Positions 17,918 through 27,061 of a DNA stretch of 64,000 bases are shown here, one piece after another. Every line of letters starts with the position of its first letter. Within the stretch, counting starts at the first letter, position 1. The stretch is from Myxococcus xanthus (lineage in GTDB: Bacteria; Myxococcota; Myxococcia; Myxococcales; Myxococcaceae), in assembly GCF_900106535.1 (NCBI RefSeq), contig NZ_FNOH01000005.1, forward strand, positions 186,001-250,000, given 5' to 3'. A program made the position numbers and the translations under genes. The notes beneath the pieces are model-generated. The model saw nothing but the letters and a program-made list of their open reading frames with translations, was not told where the DNA came from and made no database searches.

Positions 17918-19441
17918 ATGACCACCGTCGAGATCATCTTCCTGGGCGTCTATTTCAGTCTCTTGTGCGTGCTGGGAGTCTACGGCTCGCACAGGTACCG
18001 GATGGCGTTCCTGTACTACCGGCACAAGTTCAAGCTGCCGACGCCGAAGGGCGCGCTGGAGTCGCTGCCCAAGGTCACCATCCAGCTCCCCATCTTCAAT
18101 GAGATGTACGTGGTGGAGCGCCTGGTGGAGTCGGTGTGCCGCATCGACTATCCGCGCGACCTGCTCGAAATCCAGGTCCTCGACGACTCGACGGATGAGA
18201 CGTGTGGCATCGCCCGGGCGTGCGTGGAGCGTCAGCGCCAGAAGGGGCATGACATCGTCTACATCCACCGCGTCAACCGCCAGGGCTTCAAGGCGGGGGC
18301 GCTGGAGAACGGCCTGAAGCTGGCGAAGGGCCAGTTCGTGGCCGTGTTCGACGCGGACTTCGTGCCCAGCCCCGACTTCCTGATGCGCACCGTGCCGTTC
18401 TTCTCGGACGACAAGGTGGGCATGGTGCAGGTGCGCTGGGGCCACCTGAACCGTGAGTTCTCGCTGTTGACGCAGGCCCAGAGCATCTTCCTGGATGGGC
18501 ACTTCATCATCGAGCACACCGCGCGCAACCGCGCGGGCTGCTTCTTCAACTTCAACGGCACCGCCGGCATCTGGCGCCGTGACACGATTTCCGACGCGGG
18601 CGGCTGGCAGCACGACACGCTCACCGAGGACCTGGACCTGAGCTACCGCGCCCAGTTGAAGGGCTGGCAGTTCGTGTTCCTGCCCGAGGTCATCTCCCCG
18701 GCCGAGGTGCCGGTGGACATGAACGCCTTCAAGAGCCAGCAGCACCGCTGGGCCAAGGGCTCCATCCAGACGGCGAAGAAGCTGCTGCCCACCATTCTCA
18801 AGAGCGACCTGCCGCTGGTGGTGAAGCGCGAGGCGTTCTTCCACCTCACCAACAACATGGCGTACCTGTTGATGGTGCTGCTGTCGGTGCTGATGCCCAT
18901 CAGCATGGTGGTGCGCTTCCAGCACGGCCTCTACGGCACGCTGTTCCTGGACCTGCCCTTCTTCCTCACGGCCACCGCCAGCGTCTGCTTCTTCTACGTG
19001 GCGGCGCAGCGTGAGCGCGGCGCGAAGGGGTGGGAGCGGGTGAAGTACCTGCCGTTCCTCATGAGCCTGGGCATCGGCATGGCCATCAGCAACGCCAAGG
19101 CGGTGGCCGAGGCGCTGCTCAACCAGCAGTCGGGCTTCGCGCGCACGCCGAAGACGGGCGCCGAGGGCAAGAAGGCCGTCACCGTCAAGAAGGCGTACCG
19201 GGGCAGCAAGTCGCTGCTACCGCTGGTGGAGCTGCTGTTCGCCGCGTACTTCACCGGCGCGCTGTGGTTCGCCATCGACGCGCGCATCTACACGTCGGTG
19301 CCCTTCATCGTCCTGTTCCTGGCGGGCTTCCTGTACGTGGGCAGCTCCAGCCTCCTGCAGGGACTGTCCGGCCGGATGAAGCTGGTGGAGTCCACCCCCG
19401 CGGTGGACGCCGCCGACGAGCAGCCCCGCCGCGCGGCCTGA
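17918..19441 (+). CDS. Processive family 2 glycosyltransferase (cellulose-synthase-like)
   Basis: A 507-residue inner-membrane beta-glycosyltransferase. Layout: N-terminal membrane helix (about 3-22), cytoplasmic GT-A domain (about 50-300), then at least four helices (about 310-335, 345-365, 375-395, 440-480). Catalytic motifs of processive GT2 enzymes are complete: QLPIFNE, VLDDSTDE, DADF (metal-binding DxD), TEDLDLSYR and SQQHRWAKG (the QxxRW that holds the growing chain). It resembles CslA/glucomannan-type or BcsA-like synthases but lacks a PilZ domain. The product polysaccharide is unknown. It is monocistronic, with its own promoter and terminator. Confidence 0.9.
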   Translation: MTTVEIIFLGVYFSLLCVLGVYGSHRYRMAFLYYRHKFKLPTPKGALESLPKVTIQLPIFNEMYVVERLVESVCRIDYPRDLLEIQVLDDSTDETCGIARACVERQRQKGHDIVYIHRVNRQGFKAGALENGLKLAKGQFVAVFDADFVPSPDFLMRTVPFFSDDKVGMVQVRWGHLNREFSLLTQAQSIFLDGHFIIEHTARNRAGCFFNFNGTAGIWRRDTISDAGGWQHDTLTEDLDLSYRAQLKGWQFVFLPEVISPAEVPVDMNAFKSQQHRWAKGSIQTAKKLLPTILKSDLPLVVKREAFFHLTNNMAYLLMVLLSVLMPISMVVRFQHGLYGTLFLDLPFFLTATASVCFFYVAAQRERGAKGWERVKYLPFLMSLGIGMAISNAKAVAEALLNQQSGFARTPKTGAEGKKAVTVKKAYRGSKSLLPLVELLFAAYFTGALWFAIDARIYTSVPFIVLFLAGFLYVGSSSLLQGLSGRMKLVESTPAVDAADEQPRRAA

Positions 19442-19467
19442 GCGGCATCCTTCCTTCGGGAAGGCCG

Positions 19468-19509
19468 GGGGTGAGGCTGGCACCGCGCCGCCTCACCCCT
19501 TTCGCGTTT
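19468..19509 (+). terminator. Terminator after the glycosyltransferase
   Basis: GGGGTGAGG (19468-19476) pairs perfectly with CCTCACCCC (19491-19499), followed by TTTCGCGTTTC. A smaller hairpin with a TTCG tetraloop (CCTTCC/GGAAGG, 19449-19464) sits just before it. It may also serve the convergent lipoprotein gene ending at 19510. Confidence 0.7.
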
Positions 19510-20052
19510 CTAGGTGCCGGCGTCCGGCGAAGTGCCCGCGTCCGGCGGGCCCCGCAGCAGCACCTGCTCCAGCCGCACGCTGGGGGCGCCCGACGGAGCC
19601 GTGCGGCAGTCCTCGTCGATGGAGGTGCTGGCCGCCGAGCGCAGCGTCAGGCCCGCGTCCGTGCACCGCACCACCTCTGTCGGAAAGGTGACGGGGCAGG
19701 GCGTCCCCGCGCCGGAGAAGCCGGTGGCACGCGTTTCGCCCACGAAGCCCGCGGGGGTGCGCCGCAGGACGATGGACGGCGAGCCCGCGTCCGGGGCGTC
19801 CACCGCTGCCGAGTCATGTGCGCGGACGACGGCGAGTGAGAGTGTGCTGCCGTCATCGTCGCCGTAGTACCGGAAGGCTGGATTCCCCGCGTGGTGGTAC
19901 TCGCCGCCCTGGTTCTGCTCACAGCTGGCGGGAATCTTCACCGCGGGTGGAGGGGGCGGCACGGGCTCCGTCCGGGGCGGCGCCTTCGCGGAGCACGCGG
20001 TGAGGGAGAGGACACTGAGGTGGAGGGCCAGTGTGGGCAGGGCGCGGTGCAT
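19510..20052 (-). CDS. Hypothetical lipoprotein
   Basis: A 180-residue protein from the ATG at 20052, signal peptide with lipobox LTAC, then a Pro-rich stretch (RTEPVPPPPPAVKIP) and a domain with four further Cys residues that may form two disulfides. Asp/Ala/Gly phrases (VDAPDAGSP, PDAGTSPDAGT) recur, as in other lipoproteins in this window. A TTG seven codons upstream is possible but less likely. No known domain is recognised. It is divergent from the PEGA gene at 20136. Confidence 0.7.
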   Translation of the reverse strand: MHRALPTLALHLSVLSLTACSAKAPPRTEPVPPPPPAVKIPASCEQNQGGEYHHAGNPAFRYYGDDDGSTLSLAVVRAHDSAAVDAPDAGSPSIVLRRTPAGFVGETRATGFSGAGTPCPVTFPTEVVRCTDAGLTLRSAASTSIDEDCRTAPSGAPSVRLEQVLLRGPPDAGTSPDAGT

Positions 20053-20135
20053 GGGGTGCGGATACTCTCCCAATCCGCAAGGCCCTGGGACTCTGTTTGA
20101 TTCCCTTGGGATGACTCTCTAACCTTCGGTTCGTC

Positions 20136-21173
20136 ATGAGCCTCCACCGCATCGTCGTCTTCGCCCTGGTGACTGTCCTGGCCGCCCCTTCGGCCGCGCT
20201 CGCGCAGGATGACTTCCTGGCGCCGCTCACCGCGCCGTCGAAGCCCAAGACGGGCAAGCCCAAGGTGGTCAAGAAGAAGCCCGCCAAGAAGCCCGCGCGC
20301 GCGAAGGCGCCCCCGAAGGGAAGCAAGAAGCCCGCGGCCGAGGACGACCTGCTGCTGGCGCCGTTGACGCCCGTGAAGACGGAGGTGCTCGTCCGGATGA
20401 CGGGCAACGTGCGCGGCGCGAAGCTGTTCGTGGATGGGAAGGAGTTCGGCGTCCTCTCCTCGGCCGCCGTGCCGGTGGAGGTCCGTCCGGGCGAGCACCA
20501 CCTGGTGGTGCGCCGGCAGGGTTACGCCGACTTCACGCGGCGCATCGACGTGAAGTCGGGCACGCAGGCGGAGGTGCTGGTGTCCATGGACGCCACCATG
20601 GGCTTCGCCACGCTGACGGCGGACGTGGCGGACGCGGTGGTGATGGTGGACGGGCAGCAGGTGGGCGCCGTGCCGCAGGCCAACGTGTTGCTGCGCCCGG
20701 GTTCGCGTGAGATTGAGTTCCGGGCCCCGGGCTTCAAGCCGGACGTGCACAACATCACCGTGTTCGCGGGCCGGACGTACGAGGTGACGGGCAACCTGCG
20801 GCCCCTGCTGGACACGTCCGTGGCCACCGCCGACGTGCCGAAGAACCCGGTGTTGGAGCCGTCCTCGAAGCTGGACCCCGACGACGAGACGGCCCCGGGC
20901 CTGTCGTTCGCAGGGGACCCGGAGACGCCCGAGGTGGAGGGCTCCAAGCCGTGGTACGGCCGCTGGTACGTGTGGGCTGGCATTGGCGCGGTGGTCGCCG
21001 CCGGCACGGTGGGCGCGGTGATGGCGACACAGGGTGGTGGCGCCAGCCCGCTGAGCCCCGATGATGTGTGCAGGCCCGCCAACTGTGACGCCGTGCTGGG
21101 TGGCATCCGCTCGGTGCGCGGTGGAGGTGTGCGGCTTCAGGCTCCTCCTCCCGCCGGCGCGATCCGCTTCTGA
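20136..21173 (+). CDS. PEGA-domain exported protein
   Basis: A 345-residue protein with signal peptide ending ALA-QDD. A Lys/Pro/Ala-rich segment (about 30-70) lies between two copies of an acidic phrase (DDFLAPLT and DDLLLAPLT). Two PEGA-like units follow (about 80-145 and 145-215; KLFVDGKEFG, VVMVDGQQVG, GSREIEFRAPGF). A predicted membrane segment lies at about 277-297 (WAGIGAVVAAGTVGAVMA) and a short Cys-containing tail ends in Arg-Phe. The layout parallels the PEGA protein at 14.2 kb. The function is unknown; a cell-envelope role is likely from the domain. Confidence 0.8.
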   Translation: MSLHRIVVFALVTVLAAPSAALAQDDFLAPLTAPSKPKTGKPKVVKKKPAKKPARAKAPPKGSKKPAAEDDLLLAPLTPVKTEVLVRMTGNVRGAKLFVDGKEFGVLSSAAVPVEVRPGEHHLVVRRQGYADFTRRIDVKSGTQAEVLVSMDATMGFATLTADVADAVVMVDGQQVGAVPQANVLLRPGSREIEFRAPGFKPDVHNITVFAGRTYEVTGNLRPLLDTSVATADVPKNPVLEPSSKLDPDDETAPGLSFAGDPETPEVEGSKPWYGRWYVWAGIGAVVAAGTVGAVMATQGGGASPLSPDDVCRPANCDAVLGGIRSVRGGGVRLQAPPPAGAIRF

Positions 21174-21224
21174 GGCGGTCGTGAATCGTCCCGCCCTCGA
21201 CGTGGGCGGGACGGCGCCACGGTT

Positions 21225-21821
21225 CTACTGGTCGCGCAGGTCGTCGTTGTCGGCGCGGCTGCCCGGGGCGAGCAGCAGGTACACGTCGCTCACCCGTCCC
21301 ACGCCCCAGGTGTCCAGCGCGGTCGCGCGGACCTGGAAGGGGGCGGAGTCGGGCAGCAGGTGGGTGATGTCCACTTCGCCCGCCTCGAAGTTGAAGGCGC
21401 GGCGGCCCACGCTGTCCACCTGCTCCCGGCCCATGTGGACCGCCTCGGTGAAGCCCACCGTGGCGCGCCGGGTCACCTGCCCACTGGCGTCCAGCACCTC
21501 CAGCAGCAGGAAGTTGTCCACGGCGATGCCGAGCGTGCCCTTCGCGTCGCCGTAGAGGCGGGCCCGGTGTCCGTCGAGGCTCAGCGTGGGCGTCTGGCCG
21601 GTGGCGACGACGCGCGGCGTGCGCTCGCCTTCGGTGGCGTCCACCTCGATGTCTTCGCGCAGCCTGGTCAGCGTGTGTGTCTCCCGGGCGGGCGTGTCCA
21701 GCAGGAGCCGAACGGCACGGGGCTCGGTCGAGGTGGAGGTGGGCGTAGCCGAGGCGGGCACCTGCCGCGCACAGGCCATCAGCCCCAGGGTGGCGGCCAT
21801 GACGAGCGTTCGAGAATGCAT
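21225..21821 (-). CDS. Hypothetical lipoprotein
   Basis: A 198-residue protein with signal peptide and lipobox LMAC. The mature part is beta-rich and contains no Cys beyond the lipid anchor. I recognise no domain; phrases such as VRATALDTWGVG suggest an immunoglobulin-like or carbohydrate-binding fold, but this is weak. It is convergent with the PEGA gene and divergent from the M1-like peptidase, 53 bp away, so a shared promoter region is likely. Confidence 0.7.
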   Translation of the reverse strand: MHSRTLVMAATLGLMACARQVPASATPTSTSTEPRAVRLLLDTPARETHTLTRLREDIEVDATEGERTPRVVATGQTPTLSLDGHRARLYGDAKGTLGIAVDNFLLLEVLDASGQVTRRATVGFTEAVHMGREQVDSVGRRAFNFEAGEVDITHLLPDSAPFQVRATALDTWGVGRVSDVYLLLAPGSRADNDDLRDQ

Positions 21822-21874
21822 GGGAGGTCCAGGGTAGATGAGCAGGGGTGCCCCGGGTCAATTAGCATGGCCGC

Positions 21875-23764
21875 ATGCGGACCTTCCTCCATGGGTGCCT
21901 GCTGTGGTGTGTGCTCTCTGGGGCGCCAGCGTGGGGCAGTGCGCCCGCGGAACCCCTGGTTTCTCCCGAGGTGCAACTGTGCCTCCAGCACCTGAAGCCC
22001 GCCGAGCGTGAGCGGGCCGCGAAGGCGCTGGGGCCCTTGGAGGAGCTGCCGCTCTACCGCGTGCAACTGGAGGTGGACCCGGAGACCCGTGGGGTGAAGG
22101 GCCGGGTGCAGGTGGAGGTGCTGGCCCGGAAGCATCCGCTCACCGAGTTGTACCTGCGGCTGACGCCCAACGCGCAGGGCCGCCGGGTGACGCTGTCGGA
22201 CGCGAAGCTGGGAGGCCGGCCCGTCAAACTGGAGCGGCCGGAGCCCACGCTGTACCGCCTGTCCCTGGAGTCCGAGCCCGTGCCGCCGGGCGCCGCTGCG
22301 GTGCTGGACGTCGCGGTGGAGGGCCTGGTGCCGCGCGCCGCCGCGCCCTCGGGCGGCGGTGCGGGAGGCCTCCTCGGCGGTTTGATGGGCGGTGGGGACG
22401 GGCGTCCCTCCGGCGGGGACCACGGGGCCTTCTCCGCCACGGCGGATTTCATCAGCCTGGTGGGCGTGGTGCCCCAGGTTCCGCCGGTGGGCGAGAACGG
22501 CCAGCCCTGGGATGGGCCGCAGGGGATTGGCGACCTGGGCCTCTATGAGCCGGCGCACGTGTTGGCCACCGTCACCGTGCCCACGGGCTGGGCGGTGCAC
22601 GCCACGGGCGTGCCCATGGGCGAGGTCCCGGAGCGGGATGGGCGGGTGCGCTACGCCTTCGCCGCCGCGGCGGTGCGCGACTTTCCCCTCTTCGTGTCGC
22701 GGGGCTACGCCAGCTCCACCGCCACGGTGAATGGCGTCACGGTGGAGAGCCACTACGCCGCGGCGGACCAGGCCGCGGGCGAGCGCGTGTTGAAGTACGC
22801 CACGTCGATGCTGGCGGAGTTCGAGCGCCGTCTGGGGCCGCTGCCGTACACGCACTTCCGCGTGGTGCAGGCGCCGCTGTCGGGAGGCGCGGGCGGCATG
22901 GAGTTCCCGGGGCTGGTCACCATCGCGACGCAACTGTATCGCGGCGCGGCGGGGGCCTCCGAGATGCTGGGCGGTAGCATGCAGGGCATGGAGGACCTGG
23001 AGGCGATGCTGGGCATGCTGGGGCAGAGCGGGGGCGGGGGAGGGGTGCTGGGGCAGCTCAACGGCGCCATGGAGCGCACGCTGGAGTTCACCGTGGCGCA
23101 CGAGGTGGCGCACCAGTACTTCGCGGGGCTCGTGGGCTCGGACCCCATCCTGGAGCCGGTGGTGGACGAGTCGCTGGCCCAGTACGCCGCGCTCCTCTAC
23201 CTGGAATGGAAGCACGGCAAGAAGGTGGCGGAGTCGGTGCGCCAGGAGACGCTGGTGGGGCAGTACCACCTGTACCGGATGACGGGTGGGAAGGACGGCC
23301 GCGCGGACCGGCCCACGGGCCACTTCGCGGATGAGATGGAGTACGGCGCGCTCGTCTACGGCAAGGCGCCCCTGCTGCACCACGCCTCGCGGAAGCTGGT
23401 GGGAGACGCCGCCTTCCTCAAGGCCCTGCGCGCCTACGTGGACACGTACCGCTTCAAGTGGACGTGCAAGGACTGCTTCACGAAGGAGCTGGCGAAGGCG
23501 AGCCCCGCCAACGCGAGCGCGCTGGAGCGGCTGCGCACGCGCTGGTGGCGGGAGGCGAAGGGCGACGAAGATCTGGGCAAGCCCCGTCTGGAGTCGCTGC
23601 TGGGCGGCTTCGAGGGCCTGGAAGGGCTGGAGGCCTTGCAGTCGCTGCCCGGCATGGACCTGGAGGCACTCCAGGGCATGCAGGGCTTCGAGGCCTTCCA
23701 GGAGATAGACGCCCAGTCGAAGGAGCTGCTGGAGCAGCTCATCCCCGGGCTGATGGGGGAGTGA
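21875..23764 (+). CDS. M1-family (gluzincin) metallopeptidase
   Basis: Exported zinc peptidase, 629 residues, signal peptide ending near PAWGS. The gluzincin signature is exact: HEVAH at about 409, then 18 residues and the third ligand Glu in VVDESLAQY. An upstream GGMEFPG matches the GAMEN-type exopeptidase loop position but is altered. The N-terminal domain is beta-rich as in aminopeptidase N relatives. Two Gly-rich insertions (about 157-180 and around 385) and a C-terminal Leu/Glu/Met repeat (LEGLEALQSLPGMDLEAL) are unusual. An aminopeptidase role is likely but not certain given the altered GAMEN loop. Confidence 0.87.
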   Translation: MRTFLHGCLLWCVLSGAPAWGSAPAEPLVSPEVQLCLQHLKPAERERAAKALGPLEELPLYRVQLEVDPETRGVKGRVQVEVLARKHPLTELYLRLTPNAQGRRVTLSDAKLGGRPVKLERPEPTLYRLSLESEPVPPGAAAVLDVAVEGLVPRAAAPSGGGAGGLLGGLMGGGDGRPSGGDHGAFSATADFISLVGVVPQVPPVGENGQPWDGPQGIGDLGLYEPAHVLATVTVPTGWAVHATGVPMGEVPERDGRVRYAFAAAAVRDFPLFVSRGYASSTATVNGVTVESHYAAADQAAGERVLKYATSMLAEFERRLGPLPYTHFRVVQAPLSGGAGGMEFPGLVTIATQLYRGAAGASEMLGGSMQGMEDLEAMLGMLGQSGGGGGVLGQLNGAMERTLEFTVAHEVAHQYFAGLVGSDPILEPVVDESLAQYAALLYLEWKHGKKVAESVRQETLVGQYHLYRMTGGKDGRADRPTGHFADEMEYGALVYGKAPLLHHASRKLVGDAAFLKALRAYVDTYRFKWTCKDCFTKELAKASPANASALERLRTRWWREAKGDEDLGKPRLESLLGGFEGLEGLEALQSLPGMDLEALQGMQGFEAFQEIDAQSKELLEQLIPGLMGE

Positions 23765-23773
23765 GGCGGGTCC

Positions 23774-25339
23774 TCAGTCGAAGAGGGCGCGGACGAACTC
23801 GCGCGGCTCGAAGCGGCGCAGGTCGGCCACCTTCTCGCCCACGCCCACCCAGACGACGGGGAGCTTCAGCTCGTCGCAGATGCCGATGACGACGCCACCC
23901 TTCGCGGTGCCGTCCAGCTTCGTCAGGGCGATGGCGCTGACGCCCACGGCCTCGTGGAACTGCTTGGCCTGCTGAATCGCGTTCTGGCCGTTGGTGGAGT
24001 CCAGCACCAGCAGCACCTCGTGCGGCGCGCCGGGCAGGGCCTTGTCCATGACGCGCTTCACCTTCTTCAGCTCCTCCATCAGCGGAGCCTTGGTGTGGAG
24101 CCGGCCGGCGGTGTCCGCGATGATGACGTCCGCGCCTTCCTCCTTCGCCTTCTTGACGGCCTCGAAGATGACGGCGCTGGGGTCTCCGCCCTCGGCGCCC
24201 TTCACCAACTGGGCCTGGGCGCGCTCGGCCCACACGTCGAGCTGCTCGGTGGCGGCGGCGCGGAAGGTGTCACCGGCGGCCAGCACCACCTTCTTGCCCT
24301 CGCTGGTGAGCTTCGAGGCCAGCTTGCCGATGGTCGTCGTCTTCCCTGCGCCGTTGACGCCCACCACCATGATGACGTGCGGCGGGCCGCCGCCTTCCAG
24401 GGAGCGCGGCACGGGCAAGTCACAGATGCGGGCGACCTCGTCGCGGATGAGGCCCTTGATGCGCTCGGGGTCCTTCAGCTCGTTGCGCTTGAGCTTCTCG
24501 CGAGCCACCTCCACCAGGTGGTTGGCGGTGCGCACGCCGATGTCGGCGGTGAAGAGGATTTCCTCCAGCTCCGCCAGGACGGACTCGTCCACCTGTCGCT
24601 GCTGGCCGAACAGGCCGTTGAGCCGGGCCATGAAGCCCTGGTTCCGGGTCTTGTCCAGGCCCTGGGCCAGGGTGCGGCCGGCTTCGGCCTCCACCTTGGC
24701 GCGCGCGGCGGCTTCCTCGGCGCGGCGGGCTTCCTCGGCGGCGGCGGCCTCGCGGGCGCGCTCCTCCTCCATCAGCCGCTGGGCTTCGACTTGCTCGCGC
24801 TTGCGGCGCTCCCGGGCCTCGTCGTCCGCGGCCTTCTTGGCGCGGTACTCGGCGCGCTTCTCCTCCTCCTCGCGCTCCTTGAGGGTGCGGGCCTCCGCCT
24901 CCAGCCGGGCGCGCTCGGCGGCGTCCGTGGCGGTGCGGGCGGCCTGGGCGGCCTCGGTGCGCTGGCGGGCCAGGGCCTCGGCGCGGTCGTGGGCGGCCTC
25001 GGCGTCGCGGAGTCGGGCGGCCTCCGCTTCGGAGGGGGGCAACTCCACGCGCAGGCGAGGCTGCTCGGCGGGGAGGGCGGGCTTTTCGGCTGCGGGGGGG
25101 ACGGTGGGGGGCTTCTTCTCCTCGGGGCGCTTGCGGAAGAACAGCTTCCGGGCGGCCAGCACCATCAGCAGGACGAAGAGGGCGGCGGCGCCAATGCCCA
25201 CGACGTCGCCCGCGGGGAAGCTGTCCGAGGGGGGCGTGCCGGTGCCCGGCTGTGTGGAACCCCCGCCCGGGGTAGGAGCGGGAGAGGGGGCGGGCGGCAC
25301 CTGAGCGGTCAGGGCGTCGAGGGCGTTGGGCGTCTTCAT
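23774..25339 (-). CDS. ftsY: Signal recognition particle receptor FtsY
   Basis: SRP receptor GTPase that docks ribosome-SRP complexes at the membrane. From MKTPNALDAL the protein is 521 residues, longer than E. coli FtsY because of an N-terminal membrane helix (about 47-66, AAALFVLLMVLAARKLFF) and a 150-residue Ala/Glu/Arg coiled coil. The C-terminal NG domain is complete: G1 GVNGAGKTTTIGKLA, DTFRAAATEQL, G3 DTAGRLHTK and G4 TKLDGTAKGG. The frame continues to 25738, but that part overlaps the divergent lipoprotein and lacks homology. The membrane-anchored form is common in deltaproteobacteria and actinobacteria. Confidence 0.95.
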   Translation of the reverse strand: MKTPNALDALTAQVPPAPSPAPTPGGGSTQPGTGTPPSDSFPAGDVVGIGAAALFVLLMVLAARKLFFRKRPEEKKPPTVPPAAEKPALPAEQPRLRVELPPSEAEAARLRDAEAAHDRAEALARQRTEAAQAARTATDAAERARLEAEARTLKEREEEEKRAEYRAKKAADDEARERRKREQVEAQRLMEEERAREAAAAEEARRAEEAAARAKVEAEAGRTLAQGLDKTRNQGFMARLNGLFGQQRQVDESVLAELEEILFTADIGVRTANHLVEVAREKLKRNELKDPERIKGLIRDEVARICDLPVPRSLEGGGPPHVIMVVGVNGAGKTTTIGKLASKLTSEGKKVVLAAGDTFRAAATEQLDVWAERAQAQLVKGAEGGDPSAVIFEAVKKAKEEGADVIIADTAGRLHTKAPLMEELKKVKRVMDKALPGAPHEVLLVLDSTNGQNAIQQAKQFHEAVGVSAIALTKLDGTAKGGVVIGICDELKLPVVWVGVGEKVADLRRFEPREFVRALFD

Positions 25340-25408
25340 GTGCGCGGGTTCGCATACACCAACGCGCCGGTGGATGCAGCGCCCGTGGCCGGGTAGAACC
25401 CGGTCGTG

Positions 25409-25966
25409 ATGCGTCTCAAGCCCTCTTGTGTCCTGCTCCCGTCGCTCCTGCTGCTCGGCAGCGCCTGCATCGTGGAGGCGCCCGGCGGCGCGAGCGCGCA
25501 GGAGCGGCGTGCGGCCACCGTCACCCAGGTGCCCCCGCTGTCCGTGAAGAGCGGCGCCAACCTGGGCGGCAAGGTGGAGCTGGTGGGGGCCACGGTGGAG
25601 CCCGGGCGGCTGACGCCCGGAGACCAGGCGAAGGTGGCGCTCTACTTCAAGGTGCTCCAGCCCATGGACGACGACTACCTCATCTTCGTCCACGTGGAGG
25701 ACGCGGACGGCCGCGCCGAGCGCATCAACGTGGACCACAAGCCCGCGGGTGGCATGCTGCCCACGTCGCAGTGGAAGCCCGGTGAGACGGTGAAGGACGA
25801 GTTCCCCGTCTACGTGCCGCCCGGCTCGACGGCCCGCGCGCTGAACATCTGGCTGGGGTTCTGGGAGCCGCGCACGGACTCTCGGCTGCGAATCCTCAAC
25901 CCGAACGCCGTGCGCAACGACGGCAAGGACCGCATCCTGCTGGGCCAGGTGCCCGTGGCGCGTTGA
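25409..25966 (+). CDS. Hypothetical exported (lipo)protein
   Basis: A 185-residue protein with signal peptide (CVLLPSLLLLGSAC, a weak lipobox). The rest is a single beta-sandwich-like domain (about 50-180): VGATVEPGRLTPGDQAKV, ALYFKVLQPMDDDYLIFVHV and LNIWLGFWEP. This pattern resembles beta-sandwich modules found at the ends of some membrane glycosyltransferases, but here it stands alone. An in-phase GTG directly precedes the ATG. It is divergent from ftsY, with 69 bp between starts. Confidence 0.75.
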   Translation: MRLKPSCVLLPSLLLLGSACIVEAPGGASAQERRAATVTQVPPLSVKSGANLGGKVELVGATVEPGRLTPGDQAKVALYFKVLQPMDDDYLIFVHVEDADGRAERINVDHKPAGGMLPTSQWKPGETVKDEFPVYVPPGSTARALNIWLGFWEPRTDSRLRILNPNAVRNDGKDRILLGQVPVAR

Positions 25967-25999
25967 GCCGCGGCTGAGCGGGCACCTGGGCGCTGCTGG

Positions 26000-26506
26000 C
26001 TACTGGCAGTTCGGGGGCCCCATGCAGGAGTAGGTTGCGGTGAACCCGGCCCTCATCGTGGTGGTGTTGACGCGGGTGCAGGTGCCCTGCGTCGTGACGA
26101 CGTTGCAGAGCCCCCGTGGACACGCCTGTTCGGCGAGGACCAACGCGTTTTCCTCCGCCAGGGACCATGCGGCCGGGCAGTTGAAGCCGGAGGCATAGCC
26201 CTGGGATGTGCGCTGCGTGCTCTCGCAGGTACACGGCGTCGTCGTCGGACAGTAGGTCCGGCTCCCGTTGCACTCCACCCAGCCTCCGTTGTCAGCGCCG
26301 GAGGTACAGATGCCGCTCGCGGAGCCGCAGGTGATGGACGTGCCATTCGCGCACTGCTGGCTCACCTGACAGGAGAGCTCCGCTTCGCTGCTGCCCAGTT
26401 CCAGGGACTCCTCGTGCGCGTCGCCCATGTTGCAGGCGGACAGGACCAGGACTGCGACTGCCGCCAGGACGCTTCGTTGCCAGTGCCTACCGGTTTGCAT
26501 TTGCAT
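26000..26506 (-). CDS. Cys-rich hypothetical lipoprotein
   Basis: About 168 residues from MQMQTGRHWQ with lipobox LSAC. The mature protein carries roughly a dozen Cys residues in short loops (CQVSQQCANG, CGSASGICTSG, CPTTTPCTCES, CNVVTTQGTC), indicating a disulfide-stabilised extracellular module. No domain is recognised. The frame extends upstream to 26668, into the 3' end of rnpB; that part is not coding-like. It lies 100 bp downstream of rnpB on the same strand. Confidence 0.65.
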   Translation of the reverse strand: MQMQTGRHWQRSVLAAVAVLVLSACNMGDAHEESLELGSSEAELSCQVSQQCANGTSITCGSASGICTSGADNGGWVECNGSRTYCPTTTPCTCESTQRTSQGYASGFNCPAAWSLAEENALVLAEQACPRGLCNVVTTQGTCTRVNTTTMRAGFTATYSCMGPPNCQ

Positions 26507-26608
26507 GCCGGAGACACTAGGCCCGTGAAGCAAAGCCCCTCCATCGTGGAGAACCGCAGTTCCCACGCCGAGGAGGGGGTTCCACGCGCTGACTTCAGAG
26601 GGAAAACG

Positions 26609-27005
<397 letters not shown>

Positions 27006-27061
27006 ACCTTGCGCTTACAACAGCCGGGCAGGGGCGGTCCACTCCAGGGCGTCCACCGGGC